Position numbers and translations under genes: made by a program. Shown in pieces: positions 34,665-42,723 of a stretch of 64,000 bases of DNA (the stretch's first letter is position 1; the number at the start of each line of letters is the position of its first letter). The DNA is from Planctomycetota bacterium (GTDB taxonomy: Bacteria > Planctomycetota > UBA1135 > GCA-002686595): assembly GCA_029259635.1 (NCBI GenBank), contig JAJDEU010000010.1, positions 1 to 64,000 of the forward strand. The letters run 5' to 3'. The notes under the pieces were generated by a model. The model was given only the letters and a program-made list of their open reading frames with translations, did no database searches and was not told where the DNA came from.

Positions 34665-35756
34665 TTATCGCGGGATCCCGTCCAACCATGCGTCCAAGAC
34701 TGCTCCACGAGCCAAGCCCTGGCTGGCATGTTCAAATTCGGTGAACCAGCGATTTGAGAGTGGCTTGCCCGATTGCTCGCGTCGCGAGGCCACTCCGGCG
34801 TCCGCCCAAGAATCCACGCGCCAGAGGATTCTCAGCTCTGCACTATCGAAGCCCAACTCCATAGCGCGCAAAACCGCGGCCCGAATCAGCGGCGTCGCAC
34901 TCGAAGGCTCGGATGAAGGCACCGGTCGAAGTCGCTCCAAAGCGGCTCGCAAGGCCTCTTGATCACCAGCCAGAGCCGCATCATCGAGAACGGCACGATC
35001 GAGAAGCGCCTCGACGAAGAGCGCTTCCGCGAGTGGACTCGCCGACACGTCCTCCAACTCCTCAAGCTCACTCCAACCGCCGGTGTTAATTCCAGAACTT
35101 CGGGCCGCTAAGACCCGTTCGACCAGCCCGTCCGACGACAGGTTAGCCGTGTCGGGTGCGCCCCACCGATGCAATGAGAAGCGCTCGAGTCGCCTGGCAT
35201 TGGCGACTTCAAAAGCGTCGAGCCGCCGGCCATTCTCCTCCTCCAGCATCGGGACAACATCCGGGTCCACAGCGTCGATCTTTTCGTCGAGTCTCGGCGA
35301 TTCTTCGACCACCACAGGAGGCGCGAAGAAAATCCGATGCGGCTCCGCCGGCTCGCGCAGAACGAACCAGGCGACAACGGGGAGAGCGGCAAGGTGCAGA
35401 ATCAAACTCGCAGCCGCCAACCGAACCCAGACCGATTGTCGGCAACGCAAAAGCACAAGATCGCGAACCAGTCGAAGATCCCCAACCAGGCTAGGCCTCC
35501 GACGCGTCGTCGCACTCAAGATGCGATTCGAAAGGTCGGTGAACTTCGCGGAATCGGAATCTTTCGCCACGACTTCTCTCTGGCGGGCGACAAAGCCGCG
35601 CAGCTCGGAGAGCTGTCCCTGCAAGTCCGTCTCCTGCATGAGTTGTTCGTTTTCGCGCTCGCTCGGCTCCGCAGTCCGGTCGACGGCTAGCTCGACGATC
35701 CGCTCGCCGTCCAGCTCGCCCTCTTGGCGATCGGTATTCCTGCGATTCGAGCTCAT
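34665..35756 (-). CDS. Putative membrane anti-sigma factor
   Basis: A 363-residue single-pass protein. The first 110 residues are charged and cytoplasmic, then comes a membrane helix (VWVRLAAASLILHLAALPVVAWFVL at about 110-135), then a 225-residue extracytoplasmic domain with helical repeats. The classic zinc anti-sigma motif HxxxCxxC is absent. The assignment rests on position: the gene overlaps the ECF sigma gene by four bases (ATGA) and has the usual cytoplasm-membrane-periplasm layout. The M50 protease at 26-28 kb could act on such a protein. Other roles remain possible. Confidence 0.6.
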   Translation of the reverse strand: MSSNRRNTDRQEGELDGERIVELAVDRTAEPSERENEQLMQETDLQGQLSELRGFVARQREVVAKDSDSAKFTDLSNRILSATTRRRPSLVGDLRLVRDLVLLRCRQSVWVRLAAASLILHLAALPVVAWFVLREPAEPHRIFFAPPVVVEESPRLDEKIDAVDPDVVPMLEEENGRRLDAFEVANARRLERFSLHRWGAPDTANLSSDGLVERVLAARSSGINTGGWSELEELEDVSASPLAEALFVEALLDRAVLDDAALAGDQEALRAALERLRPVPSSEPSSATPLIRAAVLRAMELGFDSAELRILWRVDSWADAGVASRREQSGKPLSNRWFTEFEHASQGLARGAVLDAWLDGIPR

Positions 35757-36400
35757 GCTTCTGTGCTCCTTGCGGAAGGCACGGTTCCGTCAAGTGACTC
35801 CCCGACCGCGGCCTCGGTACCGTCGCCGAGCAACTCGCGCAGTCGACGCAAGGCGTAGAACATGCGCGACTTCACGGTTCCGACCGGTACGTCGAGCAAC
35901 TCGGAGACCTCGGAGTAAGACAATTCTTGTAATGCGCCCAGCTCGAACACCGCGCGGTGCATCGTCGACAGGCTCGCCATCGCCGCATACAACCGATCCG
36001 ATTCCTCACGGGCGGCTGTTGCGTGAGCGGCATCCGGCTCCGCGCTGGCGGTGCGCTCCAAGATGTCGAGCGGCTCTTTCTCCTCACCGGTCCCCGCTGT
36101 CCCCGAAATCGTCTTTCCGCGAGTCGACTGGCGACGCGCTCGGTCGATCCAGGCATTCCGAGCAATTCGAAAGGCGTAAGGAGCGAAGCGCTCGCGGGGA
36201 ACGTAGTGATCAGCTTGGCTGTAGAGCTTCAAAAAGAGGTCCTGTGTCAGATCCTCGGCTTCCTCTGGATCGGCTCCCAGGCGCCGGAAGAATCCGACGA
36301 AGGTGCTTGTTTCTCCGACGACGAATCGCTCGAAGAGCCCGGAATCCCCCTTCGCAAGGCTGGCAAGGGGGTCCCGTTCGCGGTCCCAGAGTTCACGCAA
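35753..36400 (-). CDS. RNA polymerase sigma factor, ECF subfamily
   Basis: A 215-residue sigma factor. Region 2 is seen as FGFFRRLGADPEEAEDLTQDLFLKLY followed by YAFRIARNAWIDRARR (core binding and -10 recognition). Region 4 is LSTMHRAVFELGALQELSYSEVSELLDVPVGTVKSRMFYALRRLREL, a helix-turn-helix for the -35 element. The linker between them (about 95-125) is acidic. The start is TTG at 36400, the first available in frame. It is coupled to the membrane protein downstream, a typical sigma/anti-sigma pair, and the TolC and HEAT genes that follow are candidate regulon members. Confidence 0.92.
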   Translation of the reverse strand: MRELWDRERDPLASLAKGDSGLFERFVVGETSTFVGFFRRLGADPEEAEDLTQDLFLKLYSQADHYVPRERFAPYAFRIARNAWIDRARRQSTRGKTISGTAGTGEEKEPLDILERTASAEPDAAHATAAREESDRLYAAMASLSTMHRAVFELGALQELSYSEVSELLDVPVGTVKSRMFYALRRLRELLGDGTEAAVGESLDGTVPSARSTEA

Positions 36401-36463
36401 GGGCTTTTGAGAACGCGCCGCGCCCCCATCGGTTCACGGAAAGGCGGCTGCTTTTTGGACTCT

Positions 36464-37012
36464 TCACGATCGACCTGCGGAGCTCTGGCGATGGAGGTCG
36501 GTGTGAATGAAGTCACGCGCCAAGGCCTCCAACAAGCGCGCCAATCGCTCTTCGGAGTCTCTACCCTCCTCATCGGAGTCCGCAACGAGCCGCATCGAAA
36601 TTTCCCGCTCCGTGGGCGAGCGGTGCGCCATCTCGATCCAGATGAGTGGCCGGGGAAGTAGGTCCAGGACTCGACCGCCCCACTCAATGGCCGTGACTCC
36701 ATGGGCGTGAAGGAACTCCTCTCCGCCACCCTCGAGGAAGGCGCGCTCGCGGCCCTGCATCCAGGCGTCAAAGTGAAAGAGCTCCAGCCGTCCTCGGTAC
36801 TGATTCATCAGGGTAAAGGTCGGGCTATCCACGCACTCTTCCACCTCGAGCCCCCGTGCGAGCCCCTTCACGAACAAGGTCTTACCGGCGCCTAGGTCGC
36901 CGTCAATGCAGAGCACCGTCCCCGCTTCGATACGTTGCCCGATTCTCTCGGCAAGGGCACCGGTCGCCTCGCTGGACGCGGAGTGAAAGATGAGGGCTTC
37001 CGCACTAGCCAT
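36464..37012 (-). CDS. tsaE: tRNA threonylcarbamoyladenosine biosynthesis ATPase TsaE
   Basis: A 182-residue P-loop ATPase that helps the TsaB-TsaD complex place threonylcarbamoyl on A37 of ANN-decoding tRNAs. The Walker A motif GDLGAGKT lies at 38-45, followed by the family motifs SPTFTLMNQY, LFHFDAW and AIEWGG. A C-terminal extension of about 40 residues (EISMRLVADSDEEGRDSEERL) is longer than usual. ATG 37012 overlaps the thiL stop by eight bases. Confidence 0.92.
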   Translation of the reverse strand: MASAEALIFHSASSEATGALAERIGQRIEAGTVLCIDGDLGAGKTLFVKGLARGLEVEECVDSPTFTLMNQYRGRLELFHFDAWMQGRERAFLEGGGEEFLHAHGVTAIEWGGRVLDLLPRPLIWIEMAHRSPTEREISMRLVADSDEEGRDSEERLARLLEALARDFIHTDLHRQSSAGRS

Positions 37013-37919
37013 GCAGCCACCCCCCTCGACCCGTCCACGAACTCCACTCTCCATTCTCGCTTATGACGCGAAGCCCTCCGGTTTTGCGCACGACTCCCAC
37101 GACCTCAATCAGCGGAAACTTTCTGGCCGCTCTGGGTTTCGCCCGCTTCCAATCCGACGGATTCATCGTCGCGATCAGTTCGTGATCTTCTCCGTCCGTC
37201 AGTGCGTGCTGAATCGCGAGACGACCATCGCGCTTCTCCAGCCAGCGCGCGTCTCGATGAACGCGCACGCGCTCTAAATCAATCCCGACCTGCGACTGCG
37301 AACAGATCCGCGACAGATCCAGAGCCAAACCATCGCTCACATCCATCATTGCCGTTGCGCCGTGTCGGTAGAGCCACAGCCCTTCCTGCACTCGCGGTTC
37401 AATGTGCAAGTGCCGTCCACGGATCGATCCGCCTGTGGGGCCTGTCAAAAGCACGAGTTGGCCGGCGCGCGCGCGGTCGCGCCCAGGCGCCTTGCGCTGT
37501 CCATCTAGAGCGCCTAGGGCTGTGATTGAAACGTGAACCGGACCCGGCGCGCAGGCCAAGTCACCCGCAACGAGTTCCGCCCCGAAGTGAGCGGCGCGCT
37601 GACGGACCCCGGTAATCAGGGCACGCATCCAGCGATTCGATTTCGATGTCGGCGCCGAGAGACTCAAAAGAACTTGCCGCGGCGATGCGGCGGTGGCTGC
37701 GAGATCGGACAGGGCACGCCCCACAGCTTTCAAAGCGATTTTGGCCGGTGAAGCATCGCTCGCGAAGTGAACCGATTCGATGGTCTGGTCCACGCAGACC
37801 GCTCGCCGTGAAGCACAGGGTGAGAGCACGGCCGCGTCATGGTTGGCGGAACCCTTGATGGATTTTGGCTTCTCCAGGCTCGCCAACCAGCCGTGCAATT
37901 GATGTTCACTCCAAGACAC
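37005..37919 (-). CDS. thiL: Thiamine-monophosphate kinase
   Basis: A 304-residue ATP-dependent kinase that converts thiamine phosphate to thiamine pyrophosphate, the last step of the pathway. Family motifs are HDAAVLSP, VDQTIESVHF, GRALSDLAATAASPRQVLLSL, GDLACAPGPVHVSITALG, MMDVSDGLALDLSRI and ALTDGEDHEL, the residues around the Mg-ATP site. The start is GTG at 37919. It is cotranscribed with tsaE and may read into the sigma-factor operon 62 bases further on. A TenI/ThiE-like gene lies 6 kb away on the same strand, not in this operon. Confidence 0.92.
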   Translation of the reverse strand: MSWSEHQLHGWLASLEKPKSIKGSANHDAAVLSPCASRRAVCVDQTIESVHFASDASPAKIALKAVGRALSDLAATAASPRQVLLSLSAPTSKSNRWMRALITGVRQRAAHFGAELVAGDLACAPGPVHVSITALGALDGQRKAPGRDRARAGQLVLLTGPTGGSIRGRHLHIEPRVQEGLWLYRHGATAMMDVSDGLALDLSRICSQSQVGIDLERVRVHRDARWLEKRDGRLAIQHALTDGEDHELIATMNPSDWKRAKPRAARKFPLIEVVGVVRKTGGLRVISENGEWSSWTGRGGWLHG

Positions 37920-38016
37920 TTGTGAATAGTAGCAACCGAGAGAGCGCTGTCGCCTACAGGTGCACAGATCCTGAGAGCCACCGCCAGTGATCGAAAAGAC
38001 TGCTAATCTCTAGGCC

Positions 38017-38763
38017 ATGACCGATCGAAGTCCCCTGCCCATCGCCCTTCCGCGACCGAGTTCGGGCCGTGTGCTGCACCTCGCTCCTCACCCGGATGAC
38101 GACATCATCGGTTGCGGCGGAACGCTCTGTTTGCATGCACAAGCCGGGGATCCCGTTCACGTCGTCGTGGCCTTTAACGGTGAAGCGGGCGACCCCGAAG
38201 GGCGCTACGGCTCGACGAACTATGCCGAGCTTCGACGGCAGGAGACTCGTGCGGGTGGAGTCCACCTGGGGCTTTCCGACTACGAGTTCTGGGACTTTCC
38301 CGAGGGGCACAGTCCCGGGGAGGAAGAGCTGATCGGAGCCACGCACAAGCTCGCAGCATGCGTGCAAGAGTTTCGGCCCGACATCGTCTATGCGCCTTGG
38401 ATCGGCGAGTACCACCTCGACCACTACACCCTTGCGCGAGTCGCACGCATGGCTCTGTACGCCCTCGACTTTCAAGGCGCCGCCTGGGGCTGGGAAGTAT
38501 GGACGCCCTTAATTCCCACCCACATTGTCGATATCACCGAAGTGTACGATCAGAAGGTGCTCGCGCTTCAGGAGCATAAGACACAGCTCAAGTACCAGGA
38601 CCTCGTCCATATCGCTCTGGCCATTACCGCGCATCGCAGCGTCTACATCTCCCCCGAATCCCGGCACGGTGAAGCGTTGGCACCCCTTGGGGATCCATCC
38701 CCAGCTGACCTCGAACTTTTAAAAAACCGCGGTATCGAACGCGGAACCCTGGGGCCGAGTTGA
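38017..38763 (+). CDS. PIG-L family N-acetyl-sugar deacetylase
   Basis: A 248-residue zinc deacetylase of the LmbE/PIG-L family. The signature HPDDD at 25-29 supplies the metal ligands and catalytic Asp, and the second site EYHLDH (His133 and His136) completes zinc binding. Members deacetylate GlcNAc-linked substrates, including the precursors of mycothiol and bacillithiol; which substrate applies is unclear, because no glycosyltransferase or ligase partner is encoded here. It is a single gene divergent from thiL. Confidence 0.88.
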   Translation: MTDRSPLPIALPRPSSGRVLHLAPHPDDDIIGCGGTLCLHAQAGDPVHVVVAFNGEAGDPEGRYGSTNYAELRRQETRAGGVHLGLSDYEFWDFPEGHSPGEEELIGATHKLAACVQEFRPDIVYAPWIGEYHLDHYTLARVARMALYALDFQGAAWGWEVWTPLIPTHIVDITEVYDQKVLALQEHKTQLKYQDLVHIALAITAHRSVYISPESRHGEALAPLGDPSPADLELLKNRGIERGTLGPS

Positions 38764-38786
38764 GGATTCTGCCCGATCCTCGAGAG

Positions 38787-38821
38787 CCGGGATAAGCGAT
38801 CGAGACTTATCGATTATCCGG
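38787..38821. repeat. Imperfect inverted repeat downstream of the deacetylase gene
   Basis: The arms CCGGGATAA and TTATCCGG (one extra G) enclose a smaller GATAAG/CTTATC pair. It begins 23 bases after the stop at 38763 and has no U-tract. It could be a weak terminator or an operator. Confidence 0.35.
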
Positions 38822-39244
38822 AGGGAATTCGCACGGCCTTGTCGCAGTCATGCGCGAAAACGCGCACCGAGTTATCCATTCTGTTCGAGCGTCTGGATCC
38901 AAGAAGTAGAGAGCTTCGAAAGCAATGTTCTGGTGATGTTCGTAACGCTCTTCTTGGTGGCGAATAGCCAGACGAGGGAACTCCAGCACCGCGTGCTCGA
39001 AGCTATCGAGACGGAAACCCGCGTTTAGAAAACCTCTATTACGCGTCGAGGGACCGCTTCGATGAACGGATTGGGGATCGGGGGCGATCGGACTGGAATC
39101 GACCGTCGAAACCCGGAACGACTGAAGAAAAAGCAGCTGCAGGACTCCAAGTGGGCTTTTTGGCGGCGATGGATCCCCAACCGGTTCGTCGACGTGCATC
39201 GCCCCTGTCCAGCATGAGGGGTGTCGGGAACCCGGGGGGCCCCG

Positions 39245-39250
39245 TATAAT
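39245..39250 (+). promoter_or_regulatory. Candidate -10 box (TATAAT) for the diiron-oxygenase/GNAT unit
   Basis: A consensus TATAAT lies in GC-rich sequence directly upstream of the three-gene unit. The -35 position (about 39222-39227) is a poor match. Transcription would start near 39257, which argues against the GTG at 39255 and for ATG 39324 as the first start codon. Confidence 0.5.
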
Positions 39251-39323
39251 TGCGGTGCCGAGACGACGCGACCGTCGCGATCCGACTCCCCCTACTGTCC
39301 GTACGGTGGCCGGAAAATTCGTC

Positions 39324-40199
39324 ATGGCCGTGGAAGACCACGCTCTGACTCATCCGGCATATTGCCCTTCGACGCTCGCTGACATGCGCACTATCTACGA
39401 CCTTCGCGACCGCGTTCGCTCCCATCCCTGCTACACGCATCCCATTTTCGAACACTGGGCACGCGTTCAACCGCGGCCGGAAGTTGTCGGGGCGCTCTTT
39501 CACCAGATCCAAAAGTTCTGCTCGTCGACGAGACCGGGCGGAGCCTTTCCCGACGCACTCCGCGAAATGGGGATGGACGGCGAGAGCCACTTGATCGCAG
39601 AAATCGTCGAGAGCGAAGAGGACCACGGACCCGAGCTCGCCACGATGGCTGGGTACATCCTGAATCGCGCTTCGGGCGAGAGCACGTGCGCGGACCTCAC
39701 GGACCAGGCGGCCGTCGAGGCGACCCTCAAGAAGTGCTCGGACGATCTCCTCGGTACGCTGCCCGGGTATCAGCACGAAACGGGACTGTTGCCCCAGACA
39801 CGCAACGCCATCGCGGTGTTCGAGAGGCGCAATGACGCGAGTCGCCAGGCTACGCTGCGCAATCTCGGAACGGCACTGGGACTCGAGATCATCTCGAACC
39901 GTCACCTGATTCCGGGTGAGATGCACTGCTTGGTCGAGAGCGGGCTCTACAAAGCCACCCTCGACGATGACGAGATGCACTACCTACTCGAGCACTTCGG
40001 CGAGACCGGCGCTGAGCATCAGCATGAGAAGAAGGCTACCGAAGCGGTCGGCTTGATGCTCAACGAGGAGACCGAGCCATTCATTCTGGCCGGAATGGAC
40101 GACTTCCTCGATTCGATCAACGCCTTCTGGGATGTGCTCGACACGGCGCTCCTGCAGTCGGGGCGGCCGGCCGAGTCACCTGTCTCCGTCGGAGCCTGA
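39324..40199 (+). CDS. Heme-oxygenase-like diiron oxidase (HDO) family protein
   Basis: A 291-residue all-helical protein resembling the TenA/PqqC/heme-oxygenase-like superfamily, several members of which are diiron oxidases that oxidise amines, fatty acids or amino acids. Candidate metal ligands are the ESEEDHG segment, the EIISNRHLIPGE helix and the HFGETGAEHQHE segment, which repeat the spaced Glu/His pattern of diiron members. ATG 39324 is preferred to GTG 39255 on promoter position; ATG 39384 is a further alternative. It is followed five bases after its stop by the first GNAT gene and then the second, which suggests a small tailoring pathway. Substrate unknown; the family call is moderately sure. 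Confidence 0.72.
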   Translation: MAVEDHALTHPAYCPSTLADMRTIYDLRDRVRSHPCYTHPIFEHWARVQPRPEVVGALFHQIQKFCSSTRPGGAFPDALREMGMDGESHLIAEIVESEEDHGPELATMAGYILNRASGESTCADLTDQAAVEATLKKCSDDLLGTLPGYQHETGLLPQTRNAIAVFERRNDASRQATLRNLGTALGLEIISNRHLIPGEMHCLVESGLYKATLDDDEMHYLLEHFGETGAEHQHEKKATEAVGLMLNEETEPFILAGMDDFLDSINAFWDVLDTALLQSGRPAESPVSVGA

Positions 40200-40203
40200 T
40201 CCC

Positions 40204-41235
40204 TTGGGGGCCCCAGCCTCCGAGGCGCAAACGACACTGTTCAGAGAGGCCGATAGCGGGGACGAAGAGCTCGTCTTTTCGGCCTACAGTCATTCGTTCG
40301 AAGGGGACGTCGATGCACGCGCTCCTGAGTCGCCGAGTTCTACGACCTGGAACTGGCGTCAATCCGCGAACCCGGCCGGTTCGCGGGTGCTCTTGGGCCT
40401 GCGCGACGAGCGCGTCGTCAGCCTGATTAGCGGCAGCGCTCAGCGCATGCTCATCGACGGAGAGCCCGCGCTCTTCAGTCGCATCGACGATATGCGGGTG
40501 GCCCCTGAAGTGCGGCGCGCTCTCGGTCGGCCGGGACTCGTCGTTCGCACGGGCCGCGCTTACGCATCGACCTTTGGCGGCGCAGATCGCGACGTCCTGG
40601 TCTGGGGCTTTCCCACACCCGCCGCTTGGCGTGTCTGCAACTGGCACATGAAAGCGGACGTGGTTCGGACACAGTTCAAGCTCATTCGCGAGGCCCACGA
40701 GGTCCGCATCGGTTCGGCGGCGGGCGTCGATGTTCAGCCGGTGACTCGTTTCGACGAAGATGTCGATCAGCTCTTTGCTCGGTTCGCCGAAGGCAAGGGT
40801 GCTGTGCTTGTGCGCGATGCCGCCTTTCTCAACTGGCGCTTCCTCGACCGGCCGGATCACACCTATGAGTGCGCGGTCGCGCGACGCGGCGGAGAGCTTG
40901 TCGGCGCCTCGGTGTTTCGTCGCGGCGACTTTGATGGCGACGCGGGCGTCGGCCTCGTGTGCGACTGGATGGTGACACCCGACGATGAGCACGCGGCAAA
41001 CGCACTACTCGGCTGGCTCGTCGAGCGGGCCGACGCAAGCGGATGCGAGCAGCTCGTCTCGCTCATCCCGGAGTCCTCTCCGGACTGGCGACTATTCCAT
41101 GATCGCGCGGACTTCCTTGCCGTCCGGTTGAAGAAGCGCTTCTTCCTGGCCTTTCGTCCGTTCACGAAACGCCTTCGTCCCCACTGGCTCTACGACCGCT
41201 GGCACTACACGCTCGCCGACACGGACTTCTGCTAA
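40204..41235 (+). CDS. GNAT-fold N-acetyltransferase-like protein (paralogue 1)
   Basis: A 343-residue protein with two GNAT-like halves. The first includes FSRIDDMRVAPEVRRALGRPGLVVRT, in the place of the acetyl-CoA loop. The second includes RDAAFLNWRFLDRP and VGASVFRRGDFDGDAGVGLVCDWMV. The C terminus ends in WHYTLADTDFC. The TTG at 40204 follows a GGAG ribosome-binding site by nine bases and lies five bases after the upstream stop; the longer frame from 40132 would overlap that gene. It shares the DAAFLNWRF block and the terminal YTLAD motif with the next gene, so the pair arose by tandem duplication. The canonical (Q/R)xxGx(G/A) motif is weak. Acyl acceptor unknown. Confidence 0.7.
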   Translation: MGAPASEAQTTLFREADSGDEELVFSAYSHSFEGDVDARAPESPSSTTWNWRQSANPAGSRVLLGLRDERVVSLISGSAQRMLIDGEPALFSRIDDMRVAPEVRRALGRPGLVVRTGRAYASTFGGADRDVLVWGFPTPAAWRVCNWHMKADVVRTQFKLIREAHEVRIGSAAGVDVQPVTRFDEDVDQLFARFAEGKGAVLVRDAAFLNWRFLDRPDHTYECAVARRGGELVGASVFRRGDFDGDAGVGLVCDWMVTPDDEHAANALLGWLVERADASGCEQLVSLIPESSPDWRLFHDRADFLAVRLKKRFFLAFRPFTKRLRPHWLYDRWHYTLADTDFC

Positions 41236-41249
41236 CCCGACACGCCGTC

Positions 41250-42221
41250 ATGTACGAAATCCGCGAGTATCGGCCCGGCGACATGCCGTCCCTCATCGAT
41301 ACGTTCAATCTCGTCTTCGGGACCGAACGCACTCCGTCCGAGTGGCGCTATACGCACGAAGACAATCCAGCCGGTCTGCGCCTCTTCGTTGCCGTCACGG
41401 AGGATGGTCAAGCGGTGTGTCAGTACGCCGCGCGTCCCTACCGCCACTGGATGGACGGAGAGGAACGCATCTTCGCGGAGATCATGGACTCCATGGTCCA
41501 CCCGGATCATCGCGCGGGGCTCAAAGCGCCCGGGCTGTTCGTGCGTACCGCGCTGCCTTTCTTCCCCGAGTACGGCGGTCCGAATCCCCCGGCGGACGTC
41601 GTCCACTACGGCTGGCCGGTCGAAAAGGCCTACCGCATCGGCCAGCTCTATCTGCACTACAACGTCTATCGTTCGCAGACCGTACTTGCCCGCGAGACGG
41701 GCGTGGGTCCCACGGAGTTGCCGGCCGGCGTTCGCGTGATCGAGCGCTTCGACGATTCCGTCGATGCGGTCTACCTCCGTTGTCGCGACAATTGGGGCAC
41801 GAGCACGATCCGCGACGCCGCGTTCCTCAACTGGCGCTTCGTCGACAACCCCATGAACGAGTACACCATTTTCGGTGTCGAAGGTGACAACGGGCTCCTC
41901 GGGTACGCCGTGTACCGCTCCAAGAACTGGCTTGCGCCGGGGATGGCGGTCCTTGCCGATTGGCTCGTCCCGGACGACGAGCCCGAGGTCGCCGAAGCTC
42001 TGCGCGAAGCGGTGCTCGCGCAAGCCAGAGCCGACGGACACACGGCGCTCGGGCTGTTCCTCCCGGACTGGTCGAATTGGTTCACGCAATTCCAACGTTG
42101 GGGTTGGCGGGTGTGGCCGACGCCGTACTACATGGTCGGCCGCACCTTCGATCCGCGCCGCAGCCTGTGGTGGCTTCGCAGCAACTGGTGGTACACGCTC
42201 GCGGATTCCGATCTGGTGTGA
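41250..42221 (+). CDS. GNAT-fold N-acetyltransferase-like protein (paralogue 2)
   Basis: A 323-residue protein, again with two GNAT-like halves. It opens with MYEIREYRPGDMPSLIDTFNLVFG, the usual first strand and helix of the fold, then has IMDSMVHPDHRAGLKAPGLFVRT, RDAAFLNWRFVDNP and a closing WWYTLADSDLV. It resembles paralogue 1 through its length but is better conserved at the N terminus. It starts 14 bases after paralogue 1 ends. Relatives with the FLNWRF and terminal YTLAD-type pattern are found beside polysaccharide and other tailoring clusters, so transfer of an acyl group to an amino-sugar or similar acceptor is plausible. Confidence 0.72.
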   Translation: MYEIREYRPGDMPSLIDTFNLVFGTERTPSEWRYTHEDNPAGLRLFVAVTEDGQAVCQYAARPYRHWMDGEERIFAEIMDSMVHPDHRAGLKAPGLFVRTALPFFPEYGGPNPPADVVHYGWPVEKAYRIGQLYLHYNVYRSQTVLARETGVGPTELPAGVRVIERFDDSVDAVYLRCRDNWGTSTIRDAAFLNWRFVDNPMNEYTIFGVEGDNGLLGYAVYRSKNWLAPGMAVLADWLVPDDEPEVAEALREAVLAQARADGHTALGLFLPDWSNWFTQFQRWGWRVWPTPYYMVGRTFDPRRSLWWLRSNWWYTLADSDLV

Positions 42222-42238
42222 GCGACTGAATCGGTTCG

Positions 42239-42253
42239 TTCGCGTCGCGCGAA
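42239..42253. repeat. Short inverted repeat between convergent genes
   Basis: TTCGCG (42239-42244) and CGCGAA (42248-42253) are separated by three bases in the 76-base gap between the second GNAT gene and the convergent signal-peptidase-like gene. There is no U-tract. Confidence 0.3.
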
Positions 42254-42297
42254 TCGCCGTTGCGACCGCTTGCATCGGAGCGAGAAGAACTCGGAGC

Positions 42298-42723
42298 TTA
42301 CCAGTGAAGCAGAACGCGTCCCGAGATTCGTGTTCGCTCGATCGGTCCCAACACGCGACTGTCGCGCAACTCGACGCCGGGGTTGTCCCCTTCGATCCAC
42401 AGGTCGCCTCGTTCGATTTGCCGTGCAGCGTTTTCTGGGAGGTCGCTGGGAGCGGCGACCACTCGCCCGAGCAACCACCGCTCGGTCGAGCCTTCTTCAA
42501 AGAAGACCAGGTCTCCCAGCTCGGCTTCTCTCGGCCTCAGATCCACCCACATAAGATCCCCCGGTGAAATCTCGAGTACTGGGGACTGTCCGGCTTCGGG
42601 AAGCCGGACCAAGTCGAAGCGCAAGAATAAGAATCCCAACGCCAAGAGCGTCCCGATCCAGACCGCAACGCGAAGGCGGCCAACAAGTCTTCGAGCCACT
42701 TGCAGCCGCGTCGGTGCACTCAC
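42298..42723 (-). CDS. Signal-peptidase-I-like (S26) protein lacking the catalytic Lys
   Basis: A 141-residue protein with a basic N terminus, one membrane helix (VAVWIGTLLALGFLFL) and an S26-type beta domain: a Ser in AGQSPVLEISPGDLMWVD, GDLVFF, LGRVVAAPSD and the closing GDLWIEGDNPGVELRDSRVLGPI box. In active leader peptidases the Lys sits next to Arg (KRV); here the equivalent reads GRV, so the Ser-Lys dyad appears broken. The GTG start at 42723 lies in a GTGA overlap with the upstream TenI/ThiE-like gene. The larger frame start at 42750 is less likely. It is the last gene of the uvrA operon. Confidence 0.68.
   Translation of the reverse strand: MSAPTRLQVARRLVGRLRVAVWIGTLLALGFLFLRFDLVRLPEAGQSPVLEISPGDLMWVDLRPREAELGDLVFFEEGSTERWLLGRVVAAPSDLPENAARQIERGDLWIEGDNPGVELRDSRVLGPIERTRISGRVLLHW

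Larger units (their letters stand above)
38764..39323. other. 560-base gap: no supported gene
   Basis: After the deacetylase gene I find an imperfect inverted repeat near 38787-38821 (CCGGGATAA with TTATCCGG, plus GATAAG/CTTATC inside it) and a TATAAT box at 39245. A 172-codon minus-strand frame (38807-39325) has a protein-like stretch in its C-terminal half but a low-complexity N-terminal half and no recognised motif. I regard it as unproven, possibly the remnant of a gene. Confidence 0.45.

Noticed and set aside
38807..39325. 172-codon minus frame as a CDS
   Set aside because: Half of it is low-complexity, it starts inside the diiron-oxygenase gene, and no motif is recognised.
39039..39980. 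313-codon minus frame opposite the diiron-oxygenase gene
   Set aside because: Shadow of the plus-strand gene, which has clear helical pattern and Glu/His motifs.
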